Positions 35,338 to 47,200 of a stretch of 64,000 nt of DNA are shown here, in pieces. The stretch lies in assembly GCA_021399445.1 (NCBI GenBank), contig JAJTUQ010000001.1, positions 5,270,001 through 5,334,000 of the forward strand, in the 5' to 3' direction. This DNA comes from Xylogone sp. PMI_703. Taxonomy: Eukaryota > Ascomycota > Leotiomycetes. The notes under the pieces were generated by a model. The model saw nothing but the letters and a program-made list of their open reading frames with translations. It was not told the DNA's origin and made no database searches. A program made the translations under genes and the position numbers. Positions within the stretch are counted from its first letter, which is position 1. The number at the start of each line of letters is the position of its first letter.

Positions 35338-37780
35338 TTAAGCTTCTGCAGCTTCTTGAAGAGCCAGAATTGCAGTGCTTTGGAAGAGCTCGTCTGTACA
35401 ATGGTTCACATTATGAGTTATCTCCTGGACCCGATGTTGAAATGGGAGCTTTGGAATCAGAAGACCTCCGGCCTTCTGGGCCTCTCGTAGTGACGAGTCT
35501 CCATGAGACTGAGATATACAGTCGCAGTTGCTGAACTTCTCTGAAACTTTACTGAGCTTGTAGGTGTGAATGTTTGAATTTTTCCTTGAAATTATTGGTA
35601 GTGGAGGAGGATTTGTCCAGATACTATTGTAGGATAGTGGTTTTGTGGATGATTTCATGGCTATTTCCTTTGTGTTCATCCTCGGGATTTATTGTTACTG
35701 ACCACATCTTCTGCGCGAAAAGTCAGCGCCAAATCAATTTCACCAAAGTGGGCCATATGATCCTCCTCATCCACGTTGATCCATAATTTTATAGTTATCA
35801 TCGGGGTGATTCGAGCCAGCAGGAGAATGATGGCTGAGCTTTGAAGTATTAGACAATCTCTTTCAATGCAACTCGAAGACATAAAAGTAAGGGAGCCATA
35901 TCAGGTGCCTCGTTGGACAACTTGGACACTGTCCGACTGGTGGTGATATCTTTAACCTCATTAGCGATTTCGATGTCATGAATAATAGCTTCCACCACAT
36001 CGTCTAATCTCTCAGGCTCCCAACAAGGAACTGCACGCTCGTGGCCCCAGCGAATGAAAGCTACAAAGCTTTTGTAAGGGAGTTTACCTCCGAGCCCCGT
36101 CCAGTAGAACTTGTCCTCAAATTGCATGCTTCTCTTCGCCGGACGAATTCCCCGGTTTAAATTGATTTGAAAGGCAGTTTTTAGAGTAGCAGAGTTAGAA
36201 GCTGAACTTAGTCTTGCTGGTGTTCCATTGTCCCTGACCTTGAGTGTTTCTACCGTGAGGGTATCTGAAGTATACACTCCCACGCCGAAATCTTGTTCGC
36301 CATTCCACGCAAGTAATACCTTGTGTCCGGTTCCATGTGCTGCATTGGTGGATAAAACGGAATCGGTGTGGAGGTACAACTCCGTCGTATACTTGGTATA
36401 TGTCGGATAGTAGAATACGAACGTCTCTAAATTGATCATAGGGAGTTCCTGCTTAAGATAAAAGCTATCACCTCTATACATGCCGCTACTAGGGATAACT
36501 TGGTCTGCAAGAATCCCTGGAGGCTTTGGAGTATTATCACTGTAGCTCTTTTGGTCTGTTTTGACACTGCTGATAAAACCTGTCTCAAATGGAATCATTT
36601 TTCGGCGATTTCGCTGTTCCCTTCAGCCACCCCTAACACCGTAAGCGTTAAGTGAATCTATGTAGCCATGTTCTTCATAGTATCTGCAACCTGAATCTCT
36701 ACGAGCTTATTTATAGATGCAGTAGGCCATGTATGTCTGGAGTTTGTTCCTTCTCCATAGAAGAGAGCCATCCCTAGCGTTTTCAAAGGCGTGTTCGAAT
36801 CCCCAATGGCCTGAAATTTGGGTTTACGCAAGTAAGCAGTTGTATGCCAGACGATCTGGGAGCCAGATGCTATACGAACTCACAATATAAGGCTTATAGG
36901 AAGGTCGTAATATAACCACTAGATTCCCAGATTCACTTGTCGCGGCCGCTCATTTCACCTCTTGTCTTCTCCATGAAATCGTATATCATATTTGCGAGCT
37001 CGGTGATAACTGGTGCTCCCCCTGTAGGAACCAAAACACTGTTCCAGTATGCCATGGCATACTCCTTCCTGGGATGGCCCTAGAACGGATGTATTGCTCA
37101 TGTATATTAGCACACTCAGCCTGGTCCTTGACATGACTTTGCAAGGACTGATTGTGGCTACCGTAGGGCCAGGCCATTGGTACAGGCCCTCAAGAAGGTA
37201 TACAATGCTAGCATCACCACCTGTTTGTCAAGCATTGATTGGGATGTGAGAACAGAGGTCATGATCTGACCAATATGCTGTTTGAAGAGCCCTTGCACTT
37301 CTAATTCACCTCCAACCTTAATCTGCCCCATCTCTAAATATCATTGGTTCCAGTGTATGCTTAGTCGCAGCTTTTGCCGGCCGCTCCTGAGCCATGGCCC
37401 GGCAATAACCCTGGTAGAGAGATTCCTACTGTCTGCTTTATATAAACAGTTTAATATCTAACAAGAGGGAAATACTTCAAGCCAAATGGCGGATTAGTAT
37501 CTCCCAGTCGAATCCAAATTGCTTCCCGTACGTCTTTTTAAAGTAATCCTCGGTCTTCGCAGATATGTCTATACTGTGACACAGGGTCCATATTTGATGT
37601 CATCTGAGTTGATTGTAGCTGGACTTTGCATAATACTGTAGCATTCCTGCTGCCTGTGATTGAGGTGTTCATTGGTGTCCCGTAGGTCATTTTATGCAGA
37701 GTATTTCCTGGATGGGGCACATCTCTGCAAGCTTTCAGGTTTGTACTATATCTCGGATTCTGTGTCCATAGCTTCAGCAC
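35338..37780 (-). pseudogene. Probable decayed gene of unknown family
   Basis: On the minus strand a chain of open segments follows one another in the same direction but in different frames: 37780-37538, about 37331-36933, 36598-35849, 35882-35676 and 35679-35338. Neighbouring segments overlap or nearly abut, and stops or one-base frame changes separate them. At 37331-36900 two GT-AG introns can also be drawn that join segments in frame, so a spliced gene is possible for part of it. No domain was recognised. Alternatives are an unspliced living gene confined to 35849-36598, or a degenerate integrated element. My judgement that a segment looks coding is by eye only and more than one frame looks plausible in places. 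Confidence 0.35.
35849..36598 (-). CDS. Hypothetical ORF, 249 aa, inside the decayed locus
   Basis: The longest intact ORF of the 34-42 kb region, with an ATG start. The predicted protein is soluble, with mixed composition, several Tyr and Trp in FYYPTYTKYTTELY and FYWTGLGGKL, and an acidic helix near the end (RLDDVVEAIIHDIEIANEV). No signal peptide, membrane segment or known motif is visible. Open frames continue on both sides in other phases, so this may be one exon-sized remnant of a longer broken gene. Confidence 0.35.
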   Translation of the reverse strand: MIPFETGFISSVKTDQKSYSDNTPKPPGILADQVIPSSGMYRGDSFYLKQELPMINLETFVFYYPTYTKYTTELYLHTDSVLSTNAAHGTGHKVLLAWNGEQDFGVGVYTSDTLTVETLKVRDNGTPARLSSASNSATLKTAFQINLNRGIRPAKRSMQFEDKFYWTGLGGKLPYKSFVAFIRWGHERAVPCWEPERLDDVVEAIIHDIEIANEVKDITTSRTVSKLSNEAPDMAPLLLCLRVALKEIV

Positions 37781-40700
37781 AATGAAGTAATGCGGTAAAT
37801 ACTATGGAGGTAGTGGTATTGTGTTGTAACTTGTGGTACAATCAACCACGAGTTTCGTAGAGCATGACAACTTGGACAGTATCCTAGTAAGACAGGTCAG
37901 CATTAAGGAACAAAAATTCAGGTATGGGGCATACTAGAAAGAAGAATCTTACAGACTCTGCGTTCCACTAGTCTATACAGGTTGACGATACTGCCGAAAT
38001 TTTGCACCGTCGACCCAACCACAATGCTTCCCTGGGGAGGTACTGCTATAATCGAGAGGCGCCTGGCAGCCCGGTTCCATATGACTCAGCTATATTGTCT
38101 ACTTATTGCACGAAGGCATATTCGAAGCTTTCTCACAAACCATGCGAAAAGAAACTCACGTCTAATGCCAGAAACCGATTGGAGAGTGCGATTATGAAGT
38201 AGATGCACAAACACAAATGCCTATTGCGAAGCAGAGCACTGCTGGCAGTCCAGATAACTTCTTTATAACCTGCCCTCACGCCGAGGCGGTCTCATTCTGC
38301 TCTGAGACCAAAGCCTAGCATTCTCACTGGTAACAAATGGTCGTCAAGCCGTCGAGGTAGTGAGTCCACAATTAGTACGTCGTAAGTATGTCAAATCCCA
38401 AGGAAGTGGTAGTCAAGTACTTGATGTACCGTCGTAAGAGCATTGACCCCAAGCTAACAAGCTGGTATCTGGCACATTGTCAGCAAAATTCCAACTATCA
38501 TCTCTATGAAAAAGCTATGAAGAGTCTGAACGAGACATTTGACTACTTACTTCGAAAACATCTGAGCCTCGAGAACCATTCAGAGTATGGATTCCAGTCT
38601 TGTAGTCCTTAAGGATATCAATATCTTTATGATAGTCTTCAAAAATGGCTCTGTAACGCTTAAAAGAAGACCCATGAGAGCAGAAGCGGCGAGAACGAAG
38701 GCAACAAGCCTCATATCATCTGTGAGATGTACTAGCCAGGGGCTCATCTGTCCAGCAGCAAAAGGGGCTCTCCCTCGCACAAAGATTGATCATCCAGGCA
38801 GGCCGAGCTTACCAGCTTCGCCAACGGTGATATGCGTGATACCTATCAGTTGCTGGTAATTGCGGAAATACTAATGGCATTGACCGTCATACATGCTACC
38901 TTGAACATGCGCTGTGAATCTAGGAGAAGGTCTTTAGCCAGTAGTCTATAATATTCTTCGGATAGGCATTCTTGCTCATCATATCTCGTGAGATTGGACT
39001 AAAGTGGAGCCCAATCTCTCTTAAAGTCGTACTATTGAGTAGGTGGTTATCAGAACTTTTCGACTCGTGCTTTCCCATTCTCTTGGCGATTAGATCTTGC
39101 AGGAAGCCATATGAACGGGCCTCGAACACCGCAGGACGTCCGAACACGTCCTTTCCGAAGGTCATCTCTTTATTGTCTCAGTCACTTGAGCTAAATGACA
39201 AAGCCGGGCACTGTTATTGACAGAATAATTGCTAGCTGAGTCCTTTTCCATATCAGTATCCTCTTATCACGGAAACAAAGTAATCGGTCCTTATTCTTTC
39301 CGATGTATACTTCATTCAGGCTTCGGTCACGGACACCTAGACAGGTAACTCTAGTTGGAGGACCGCACCATCCGGCAACCGATGGTACGTAGGTGGAACT
39401 TGTCGATGGTGAGATGGTTTACCACCAGCCTCATCTAATCTTCTCCCGAGCTCGTCTGTCCTTATTGTAGAGAAGCTAGGAATATGTCTTGTCATTTTAT
39501 TCCCCATGCGATTATGACGGGCAAATGTTTGCAGCTCGGTGGCAATCTTGTAATCTGGCTCCAGTAAGGTGATCCCGACAACCTCGATGAGAGTAAGTCC
39601 CACCGAAAGGCCGATGCGGCGGCGACGATATACCGGATGATGCCGTGGCCCTCATCATCCCCGTGAAAGCGTGCAAACATTAGCCTATTCTTTCAAAACA
39701 TTGGAAAGAGTAACGATCAGGATTAGTTCATGGCTAAGTCCCGCAGCCAGGATCAATGTCTAAGTTCCATCGTCGACGCATGGGAACTGTATGCTCCTAC
39801 CATCCTGACTAGGATATCTTGCGTTGGCAGGCTGAGGATATCCAAGTATGCTTTGAGCAAGGTGTTTGTAGATTTGTTCGATGCTTGACTGAGAATGCCA
39901 CAATGGAGTTTCTATGTATACCACTTTTTAAGTCAGTACGGAAAGTAGATATGTTGAGGAGAGAGTGATCTGATGGATGTGAGGGCTTTTTATAAGACGT
40001 CTACTATTGAAGTGAATCCTCATTTTTTAAATGAATTGGTGTTCCCTGCTATTGTTTATCAACTTGATCAATATTCAGTTCTCTTATTAGAAACTAGTGA
40101 AAAGAGTTAACTGATTCACTGTATTCTCATGTTGGAGTATATTAATAGTTAAAAAGACCGTTGAAACATTTTATTTCATTCACTACACAAAATGTTACAT
40201 GGAATAATAGCTATCAATGCAGGGCGGTGCACATTTCTCTAAGATACTTTACTGTACATGTAGAGTGAATCTTCCATCCTATCTTTTGGTGAACCTTGAT
40301 ATTTGAAGAAGGTGAGAAACGTTTCATAACTGAGGGTTTGTAAATATAAGAGCACTGGAAAGAGCTCATTCGATTCAATCAAGAAGATCACACGTTATGA
40401 AAACCTCATACGTCTCAAGAACAGTCAATTTGGCCTCGTTACTAGTGCTAGAATCTATTGGTGTATGTGGCCTTGTTCTAGGCCTATCTATTCAATACCT
40501 CCTCCAGTAGCTTCAGTTCTCTCTATGATCCATACCTGTGACCACATATCACATCCTTCTGCAATAGGTCCAGATCGTCTGCCGTAGCATGATCCATCCC
40601 CAGTTTTTTTGGATTTTGGGTTTCTGACATCTCATCATTATATGTAAGGAATGGGGAATGCCCTCCCAGGTCAGATATCCTATTGGGTACGAGGTTATTA

Positions 40701-41831
40701 CTGGCTCCAACAATGAATGCTAGTTTCGCCCAGCCAAGTGTGATATGTGAAATTGTGTATACATTGTTGATCCATTGTACCTCGTCTATGAGATGTAGGC
40801 TTTATTCTTCCAGGTTTCGTGGCCAGTCAGTGTCCATGGGACTCTTGGACATTCCCAGCTTTGATATCCTATAATGTTTTAAAGCGGCAGGACCATGCCG
40901 TGCACGTAAAGTTGGTAAGGATGTGATGTTAATAGTTCTTAAGTTTTTCTTATTTGCATTGTCCTCATATTTTTGATCTACTTGCCAACTCTTCGGCACC
41001 GTAGCGAACTTCATCCCTTTTAATCAAGGACGTGCATGATCTTGTATGGTCAAGTCCTCGCAAGCCTGAATGTAGTCTATGGCTGCAAAGAACGATCATC
41101 AAGAAGCCGTTCGAATTTGCCCTGTAGTGTTGACTAATTCTTCTAGTTTTTCAACGTCTGACTCCTCATCGGTCCCGAATAGCGTCAAGAGAGGGTGCGA
41201 TCTCTTCTTGGAGTTCATACCGTGCCTTGGATTTCGTAGGTACTTGGTTCTACGCTTTTGACTTTTCCCCTTCTTGTTGCTGTATCATTTTGCTTTAAAG
41301 CTTATGCAGCGTTAAACTTTCGAACAGCAATAAGATTTGAAACAGCGTTGAAGTTTGAAAAGTCCTATGGTCCGTTGAGGTTGGAGGCGGGAGAGAGGAA
41401 AGTAAACAAGGATTATTCTCAGCTTGGTGGGCTTCCATATTTATACATCAACTTATACCTTAGCCAACGTATTGAATTTTAAGTCATAATGTTTGAGGAA
41501 TTGGGAGTGAATATTTGTGACCGTTCATTAAATATTGCTTATTTTACACTATGGATGCCAGATATTCAAGCCTAAGATTATCGGAGCACCTTATTCAATA
41601 TCCTCTTCAGTCAGGAGGGTTCAGATCTAATTCACCTCACTACGCTTTGGACTGATGAGTGAATGATGAGGAATGCTGGCTGAGATCGATTCACCAGGAT
41701 TGAAGGTTGCCATTTATGGCTCCACATAACATGAGTGAAGCGTTGCACGCTGATTCCGATCGAATCTCTCCATGACTATGGACACCGGCGACAGAATTGT
41801 TGGTATTGACTCAAATAAGTAGTTTTGTGAC
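37781..41831. other. AT-rich gene-poor region with short open segments
   Basis: About 4 kb without a gene I can support. Minus-strand open stretches at 38580-38780 (with a hydrophobic LVAFVLAASALMGLLL segment), 38920-39165, 39337-39680 and 40802-41014 look somewhat protein-like but are broken and unassigned. Confidence 0.4.
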
Positions 41832-43225
41832 TTATTTGTCCCTCAATCGCCTCAAACCCTCTTCTGAGTTTATCACCCCCTCTTGAAACCCAATACCTTT
41901 GGCAATACTCTTTGCCTCCTCATACAGCTTTCTAGCTGTGGCAATATTTCCGTCCATCTCGGCGAATTCTCCTAGGTTATGAGTCGCTACTGCACAGCCA
42001 ATATCACACTCTTCAGTCCTCTCAGGAGGAGCGACTTTGGCTGCCACGTCGATAGCTTTCTGTGCCCATTGCCGAGCATTTTCAACCAGGGCAGATCTCG
42101 AAATAGGGGGCCGACCTGGTTCTGAAGGAGGGTTCTGCTGGGCCAGGGATATAGAGAGATTGTTCACTGTATCGAGTATTAGTTGAGTGTACTAGAATGA
42201 GGATACTTATCGGGAATCTTACTTAAGACAACCGTATGACAGCTTACAGGTGGCGAGAGAGATATGGCCTGAAGAAATAACGGAGCAGCTAGATAATGCT
42301 TATTCTTCTCTTCGTAATTGTGCCCCAGAGCTGTCATGTATCAGTAGACTTCCTCTGCTTCAGAATCAAGACACTGACCTTCTAACGAGCCCCCAATTTC
42401 CTCCGGGGATAGCCAATCACCTTCTTCTGGCTTAACACCCTCCGTTTCTCTCCTTCTCTGTTCCTTCAAGACCGTTTCTACAGCCCACACCAGCCTCTCT
42501 TCAGCAAGAGCATTCTGCGCAACATACTCATTGGCATAAAGCTCTCCCAGCTTCACACTAATCCCCACCATCTTCCCCAATACTTTCGTCCTCTTCCCTT
42601 CATTTCCAGGCTTATCACCCAGCGCATCCATCCACTTCTGGCAATCGCTCTTCACGATCTCCAACACATCAATAGCTTTCTGATATTGCTGAATCTTCTC
42701 CATCAACGCAGCCAACTGTATCTTGACACCGAGGATCTCATCCGAGAATGGGTCCATTCCAACTTCATCTGCCACTCGCAATGCTTCCCTGTAATATTTC
42801 ACAGCTTGTTTGGGATCCAGACTGATGTTCGTGTAGTAGAGCGCTTTGCGGAGCTGCTTGGCTACGGGCTCGGGAAATTTGTGGAATGCGCCTATGATGT
42901 AGTTGTGGTAGATGTAATTGGTATATAGTAACGTCCCGGCGCCGAATAAGATACTGTATCAATCAATCCGACAGACGTTAGCTACTAGTGATATGATGGT
43001 TGGATTGAAGGAGACTCACGCTCCGAATGCTGCGGACACAGAGAATGGGTATTTTCTGAATAGCTGTCTTACGGCCTGACCAGTTGATCTAGTCGATTGA
43101 CACCTCTGCTGCTGCATTTGACATGCTATTCGATTGCGCGATGCATCTAAGGGTTGCTGATGAAGGCATTGCGGAGCTCTTCTGGAAACAGGCCTAGCAA
43201 TGGCCCTCAGCCGAGGTGCGAACAT
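41832..43225 (-). CDS. Mitochondrial TPR-repeat protein
   Basis: Predicted mitochondrial inner-membrane protein with tetratricopeptide repeats. Exons 43225-43020, 42953-42379, 42330-42223 and 42166-41832 give 407 aa. The N-terminus is Arg-rich without acidic residues (MFAPRLRAIARPVSRRAPQ), a good presequence. A membrane segment around FGAILFGAGTLLYTNYIY follows at about 66-83, created by the first join. The rest is helical: KYYREALRVADEVG, ALMEKIQQYQKAIDVLE, LGHNYEEKNKHYLAAPLFLQAI and TARKLYEEAKSIAKGIG, fitting four or more TPRs. Layout recalls TTC19-like or assembly-factor TPR proteins, but I cannot name the orthologue. It shares a 360-nt divergent promoter with the cytochrome-b5-like gene. 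Confidence 0.85.
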
Positions 43226-43585
43226 CTCGAAAGCCCTATAATCTATCCAATTGCGTACTGGGAAATAATATCAACCAGTTCAGCGATACGATATAGCTTT
43301 TGAAGAACAGTTGTACATCCACAGTTGTAGAACTTCAAGCTCCAAATATTCGTCAACTGATATATAATTTCATGCCTGAGGCACTAATAGTGACGTCTTC
43401 GAGACCCCTGCGCCTTTGCCGGAATGCAGTGGGGCGCCATAAATACCCCACACATCCGAGGTAGAAAACAGTGACGGGAGCTTCCTTTTCGACCACACAG
43501 AGATATCCTACTAGTACTCTACACCTCAGCTAATCTAATCCAAACGCCTTCCTTATTTCCAACTCCTAAGCTACAGCTAGACACC
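43226..43585. promoter_or_regulatory. Divergent promoter, TPR gene and cytochrome-b5-like gene
   Basis: The 360 nt between the two start codons must serve both genes. No specific motif was picked out. Confidence 0.5.
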
Positions 43586-44290
43586 ATGGCAGGAAAATTC
43601 GAGCCCAAGCAACCCGTTGAGCTGGACCCACCAAAGTCCGATCCCATCTCCAAGGAGCGTCTTGCCCAATGCGATGGTAAGTTTCAAAGTCCATCTTTAC
43701 CTCAACCCGAGGCTTTGTATATACATGGATTTAAATTGAATCTCTGACTAACTTTTTATTCTCTCATAGGCAAGAACGGTAACCCCTGCTACGTAGCAAT
43801 CAAAGTACGCATGTCCATACCCCCGATCTGACAATATCACCTCGTACATACAAGATCAAAGAAAAAAGTAAAAAAGCTAACCTCAATCTTTTCCCGCCAA
43901 AAGGGCAAAGTCTTCGACGTCACTGGAAAAGACGCATATGCCGAGAATGGCCCATATCACGGTATGTCTCTTCCCCTCATCCTCCCTGCCTTACCGTGCC
44001 AGAGACCCTTCCTTTCTTCTCTACTCATATAACCACCTTTAATTCTCTTTTCCAAAAAAAGAAAAACACTTGATTCTAACACCAAGCTTACTTCCTTAGT
44101 CTTTGTCGGCAACGACGCATCCCGCGCCCTGGCTAAATCATCTACCAAGCCAGAAGACGTCCGTCCCGACTGGTACGACCTGCCTGACAAGGAGAAGGGC
44201 GTGCTCAATGACTGGGTGACGTATTTCTCGAAGCGGTATAATATTGTGGGAGTTGTAGAGGGTGCGGAGAACCTTGAACCTGGAAATTAG
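43586..44290 (+). CDS. Cytochrome-b5-like haem/steroid-binding domain protein
   Basis: Small soluble protein of the cytochrome b5-like (MAPR/DAP1-type) fold, which binds haem and can support P450 or sterol enzymes. Exons 43586-43676, 43770-43804, 43904-43961 and 44100-44290 give 124 aa. Joins restore LAQCDGKNGNPCYVAIKGKVFDVTG and GPYHVFVGNDASRALAKSS, the core of the fold. LDWVTYF-like NDWVTYFSKRYNIVGVV ends the domain. Unlike DAP1 there is no N-terminal membrane anchor, so it is probably cytosolic. The four exons are unusually small for such a short gene. Confidence 0.9.
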
Positions 44291-47200
44291 AAGGCCCACC
44301 GATTTGTCAGATTTGAGAATACAGCGTTATGGATGTTATTGGATGTTTCCTTTTTATTGTGGATTTTGGAAAGATATCATTTTGGTGAGGGTTTTCGTCA
44401 CAATGTAGGGACATTGGAAGGCTTTGATTCAGGTGGAGGATGATGCCATGGTCTGCGGTTTTCGGGATGGGAGAGCTTGAAGAAGAGCCATTGGGTTGAA
44501 CGGAGTAATATTCTATCCTAGAGGTGCAATATCTGGGACAAAGCCAATTAAAGGATTGAAAGCCCAATAGATGAGCATGGAACAGATTGATCATGTAACA
44601 AGGATCTTGTATTATCACAGCATCTACGGCAAGACCCGATAGACCCCAGCTTCGTAGATCATGCGTTCCTATATCCGGCTGAAACTATAACTGGGAATGA
44701 GGGCATCAAGACAAAGCCCGACGAGGAAATATGACAGAGCTATTTGTTGATGTTGTTGAAAGACAATTATCACATTTGATTACCCCCCACGTCCGGGTTG
44801 TGGTTTAAATGACGAGTCATCAATGTCGGAGGATACGGATTGCACTTACAATACAGATCTGTCATATAGTATATGTAATCAACTTTTCAGGGTCTTTTAG
44901 GGGTTAGTAGCTTTACCGCTCGGTATTATTGTGCGGGGTTTTCTGATATAGATCGTCATCTCCGCGCGGTCCCTCGCACAGCTGAAAGCTGGAATGCAGC
45001 AGCTTTCATCACTTTTCCAGCTTTAAGAATATTGATCCAGGGGGACATTCAGAGAGGAGTGCACAAATGCGGGAATTAAAACGCCAAATAATGTGTCCCG
45101 AGAAGAATTCACCCAACCAATGCTGTGGCATGCTACCGACAGTCCGGATACGAGATGCTTCTCCTGTGCCGTGTCGTAGTTGCAGAGCGGGATGAAGAGC
45201 GAGCCGTCGTGCTGTATCCCTCCAGACGGTCCCCGGGCACAGGTGGTGGAGATACAGTTGAAGGGACGATATTAGGTGCTGATCGGTGACCCAAGCAGAG
45301 GGCACAGGGCGTCATGAGACCCAATGAATAAAAGATGGCCTTCGTAGCGCAGCGCCCCAAGCTCTATTATTGCGGGCAGTTAGTGGGCAGCCCGTGCGAA
45401 CCATATGGTTACCTGTGGCTAATTTTATACTTTCACCGAGAATGGTCTAGAGCCTAGACAAGCCACTACGGTAGGTGGGTGCACGCGCTGGGCGCCCTGG
45501 GTAGTTATCGATAAGGTCGAGGAAAGACCATTGGTGTATCAGTGCGGGTGCGGAGCAGCACAGATACCATACCAACATACGGTACCGCCCGCGCGATTCT
45601 GGTCAATAATACGGGTGTATTTTTATATTCTGACAGTGTTTTTCCTCTTGTCTTTTGCCACTTCCCCTTGGCATCTATGTGTGTGCTTCCATTTCCGGAT
45701 GTAAGCTGATACATGCAGTCTGTCGAAGTCGTTAAAAATGGATGATGGGCAAGATTCTGGTGTTTGGTTTCACACTAATGCTGGTAGGGTCACATCAAGT
45801 ATCCTTCTCCTCACTATTCCCCTCGCTCGGCTGTCGGACCCTCGCATTCGTTTGTTTTATGCTTTTTCGTATCAATGGGAATGAAGGGTCCTGTTTCATG
45901 GGGAAGAAAACAAAAGATGCGAAGATGGTTGACCGGTTTGATGCTCGTGGTCGAGAGGCCTCGGAGCTTTGTCCTAACTCCGCACAATGTCGTTTCAACG
46001 TCTCAAACAAGACCTACTTGTAGACCTCAAAATCAAGCCAACCCAGCTATATTAAGATCCGGAGAGCAGGTGGCAGAGCAGCAGTGGCTGGAAACAGCAT
46101 CACAATCGTACATTGAAACGTCTCATCCATCCTGTCGGTTTCCACGAATCTATCTATTCCCTGTTATTTTTCTTACCACGCCGGGCTACCTTTATCTTGG
46201 AAGTTAAACGCTTTGCCGCGTGTTTGCATTACTTTTCTATACGTTCTTCGCGAATGCCCGATCTACCTACTAAGTACTAACGGCTCACGTCGGCTGTTGC
46301 GCGCATGCAGTCAAAATTGGTCTATAATTTCTTTTTTTTCCCTTCATGCATTTTTGAAGATCTTCTGCGGCCCGGTGAATCACTTGGCTCGGGGTTGTCC
46401 CTCGTCGTACTCGTACTGCATTGTAGTGTATTTGGTGATCGATAGATGTAGCATGGCACCAGCACCGGAGAGCAAGAAGAGACGAGCGCCTGGGACAATG
46501 GTCGATGGGAGTGGACGTCTGTGCCAGTTTAGTGCGGCCGAGGAAGGCTTCGGCCAACCCTCGAAGTGGATTGGATTTGGGCCTGGTCAGCGGGCAGGGA
46601 CGGCCCCTTGCGCTGGTGTGGTCGCTGGTGCTTGGATCATCCTCTACCTCTGTCCTGAGCTGCTGAGATAGCTGGCCAAGGAGCGCTGCGGCACTGATGG
46701 CTACCGGGATGGATGTGCTTGTGAGATACAACAGTATCGATGGAAGCAGATGAATGATGATCTTTTGCCGTGGAGATAGGATTGTTGAGGAGGTGGCCAC
46801 AATGTTCTGGATCGTGTCAAAGTGGAGTCGGTGGCTGCGCTGCTTGCGCTCAGCGTGAGAGAGTCGCGGTCGTCTTCGAGGCCGCACAGGAAAGTTGGGC
46901 GCTATAGAGGCCGCCCCCAGAGAGTTGTTATGTTCAGCGCGGGACAGCAACAGCTCTGTTGGTGTTTCTCATGGACACGGTGTGCCCTGAACTCAGTGTG
47001 CGGCTCTGTCCTGCTCCTCCTGCTAGTCCGGTCTGTCCTGCCTGTCCTGCCATCTGTCTTGCAGGCGTGATAGAGCAAGATTTCAAGAATCTTAGGTGAG
47101 AATGTAAAGACGGACGAGCATCATGACGATGGACGGTGGTGTTGGCGAGCCACTGTAGCGGGAGACCGGTGACTGCATTGGCGCGATGCATGGCTCGGTG

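Noticed and set aside
36780..36800. B-box-like TTCGAATCCCC
   Set aside because: No A-box or cloverleaf around it; it lies within the broken coding segments.
46285..46950. 221-codon minus-strand ORF opposite a 152-codon plus ORF
   Set aside because: Initiator is TTG, both strands are open over the same GC-rich DNA, and neither shows a motif.
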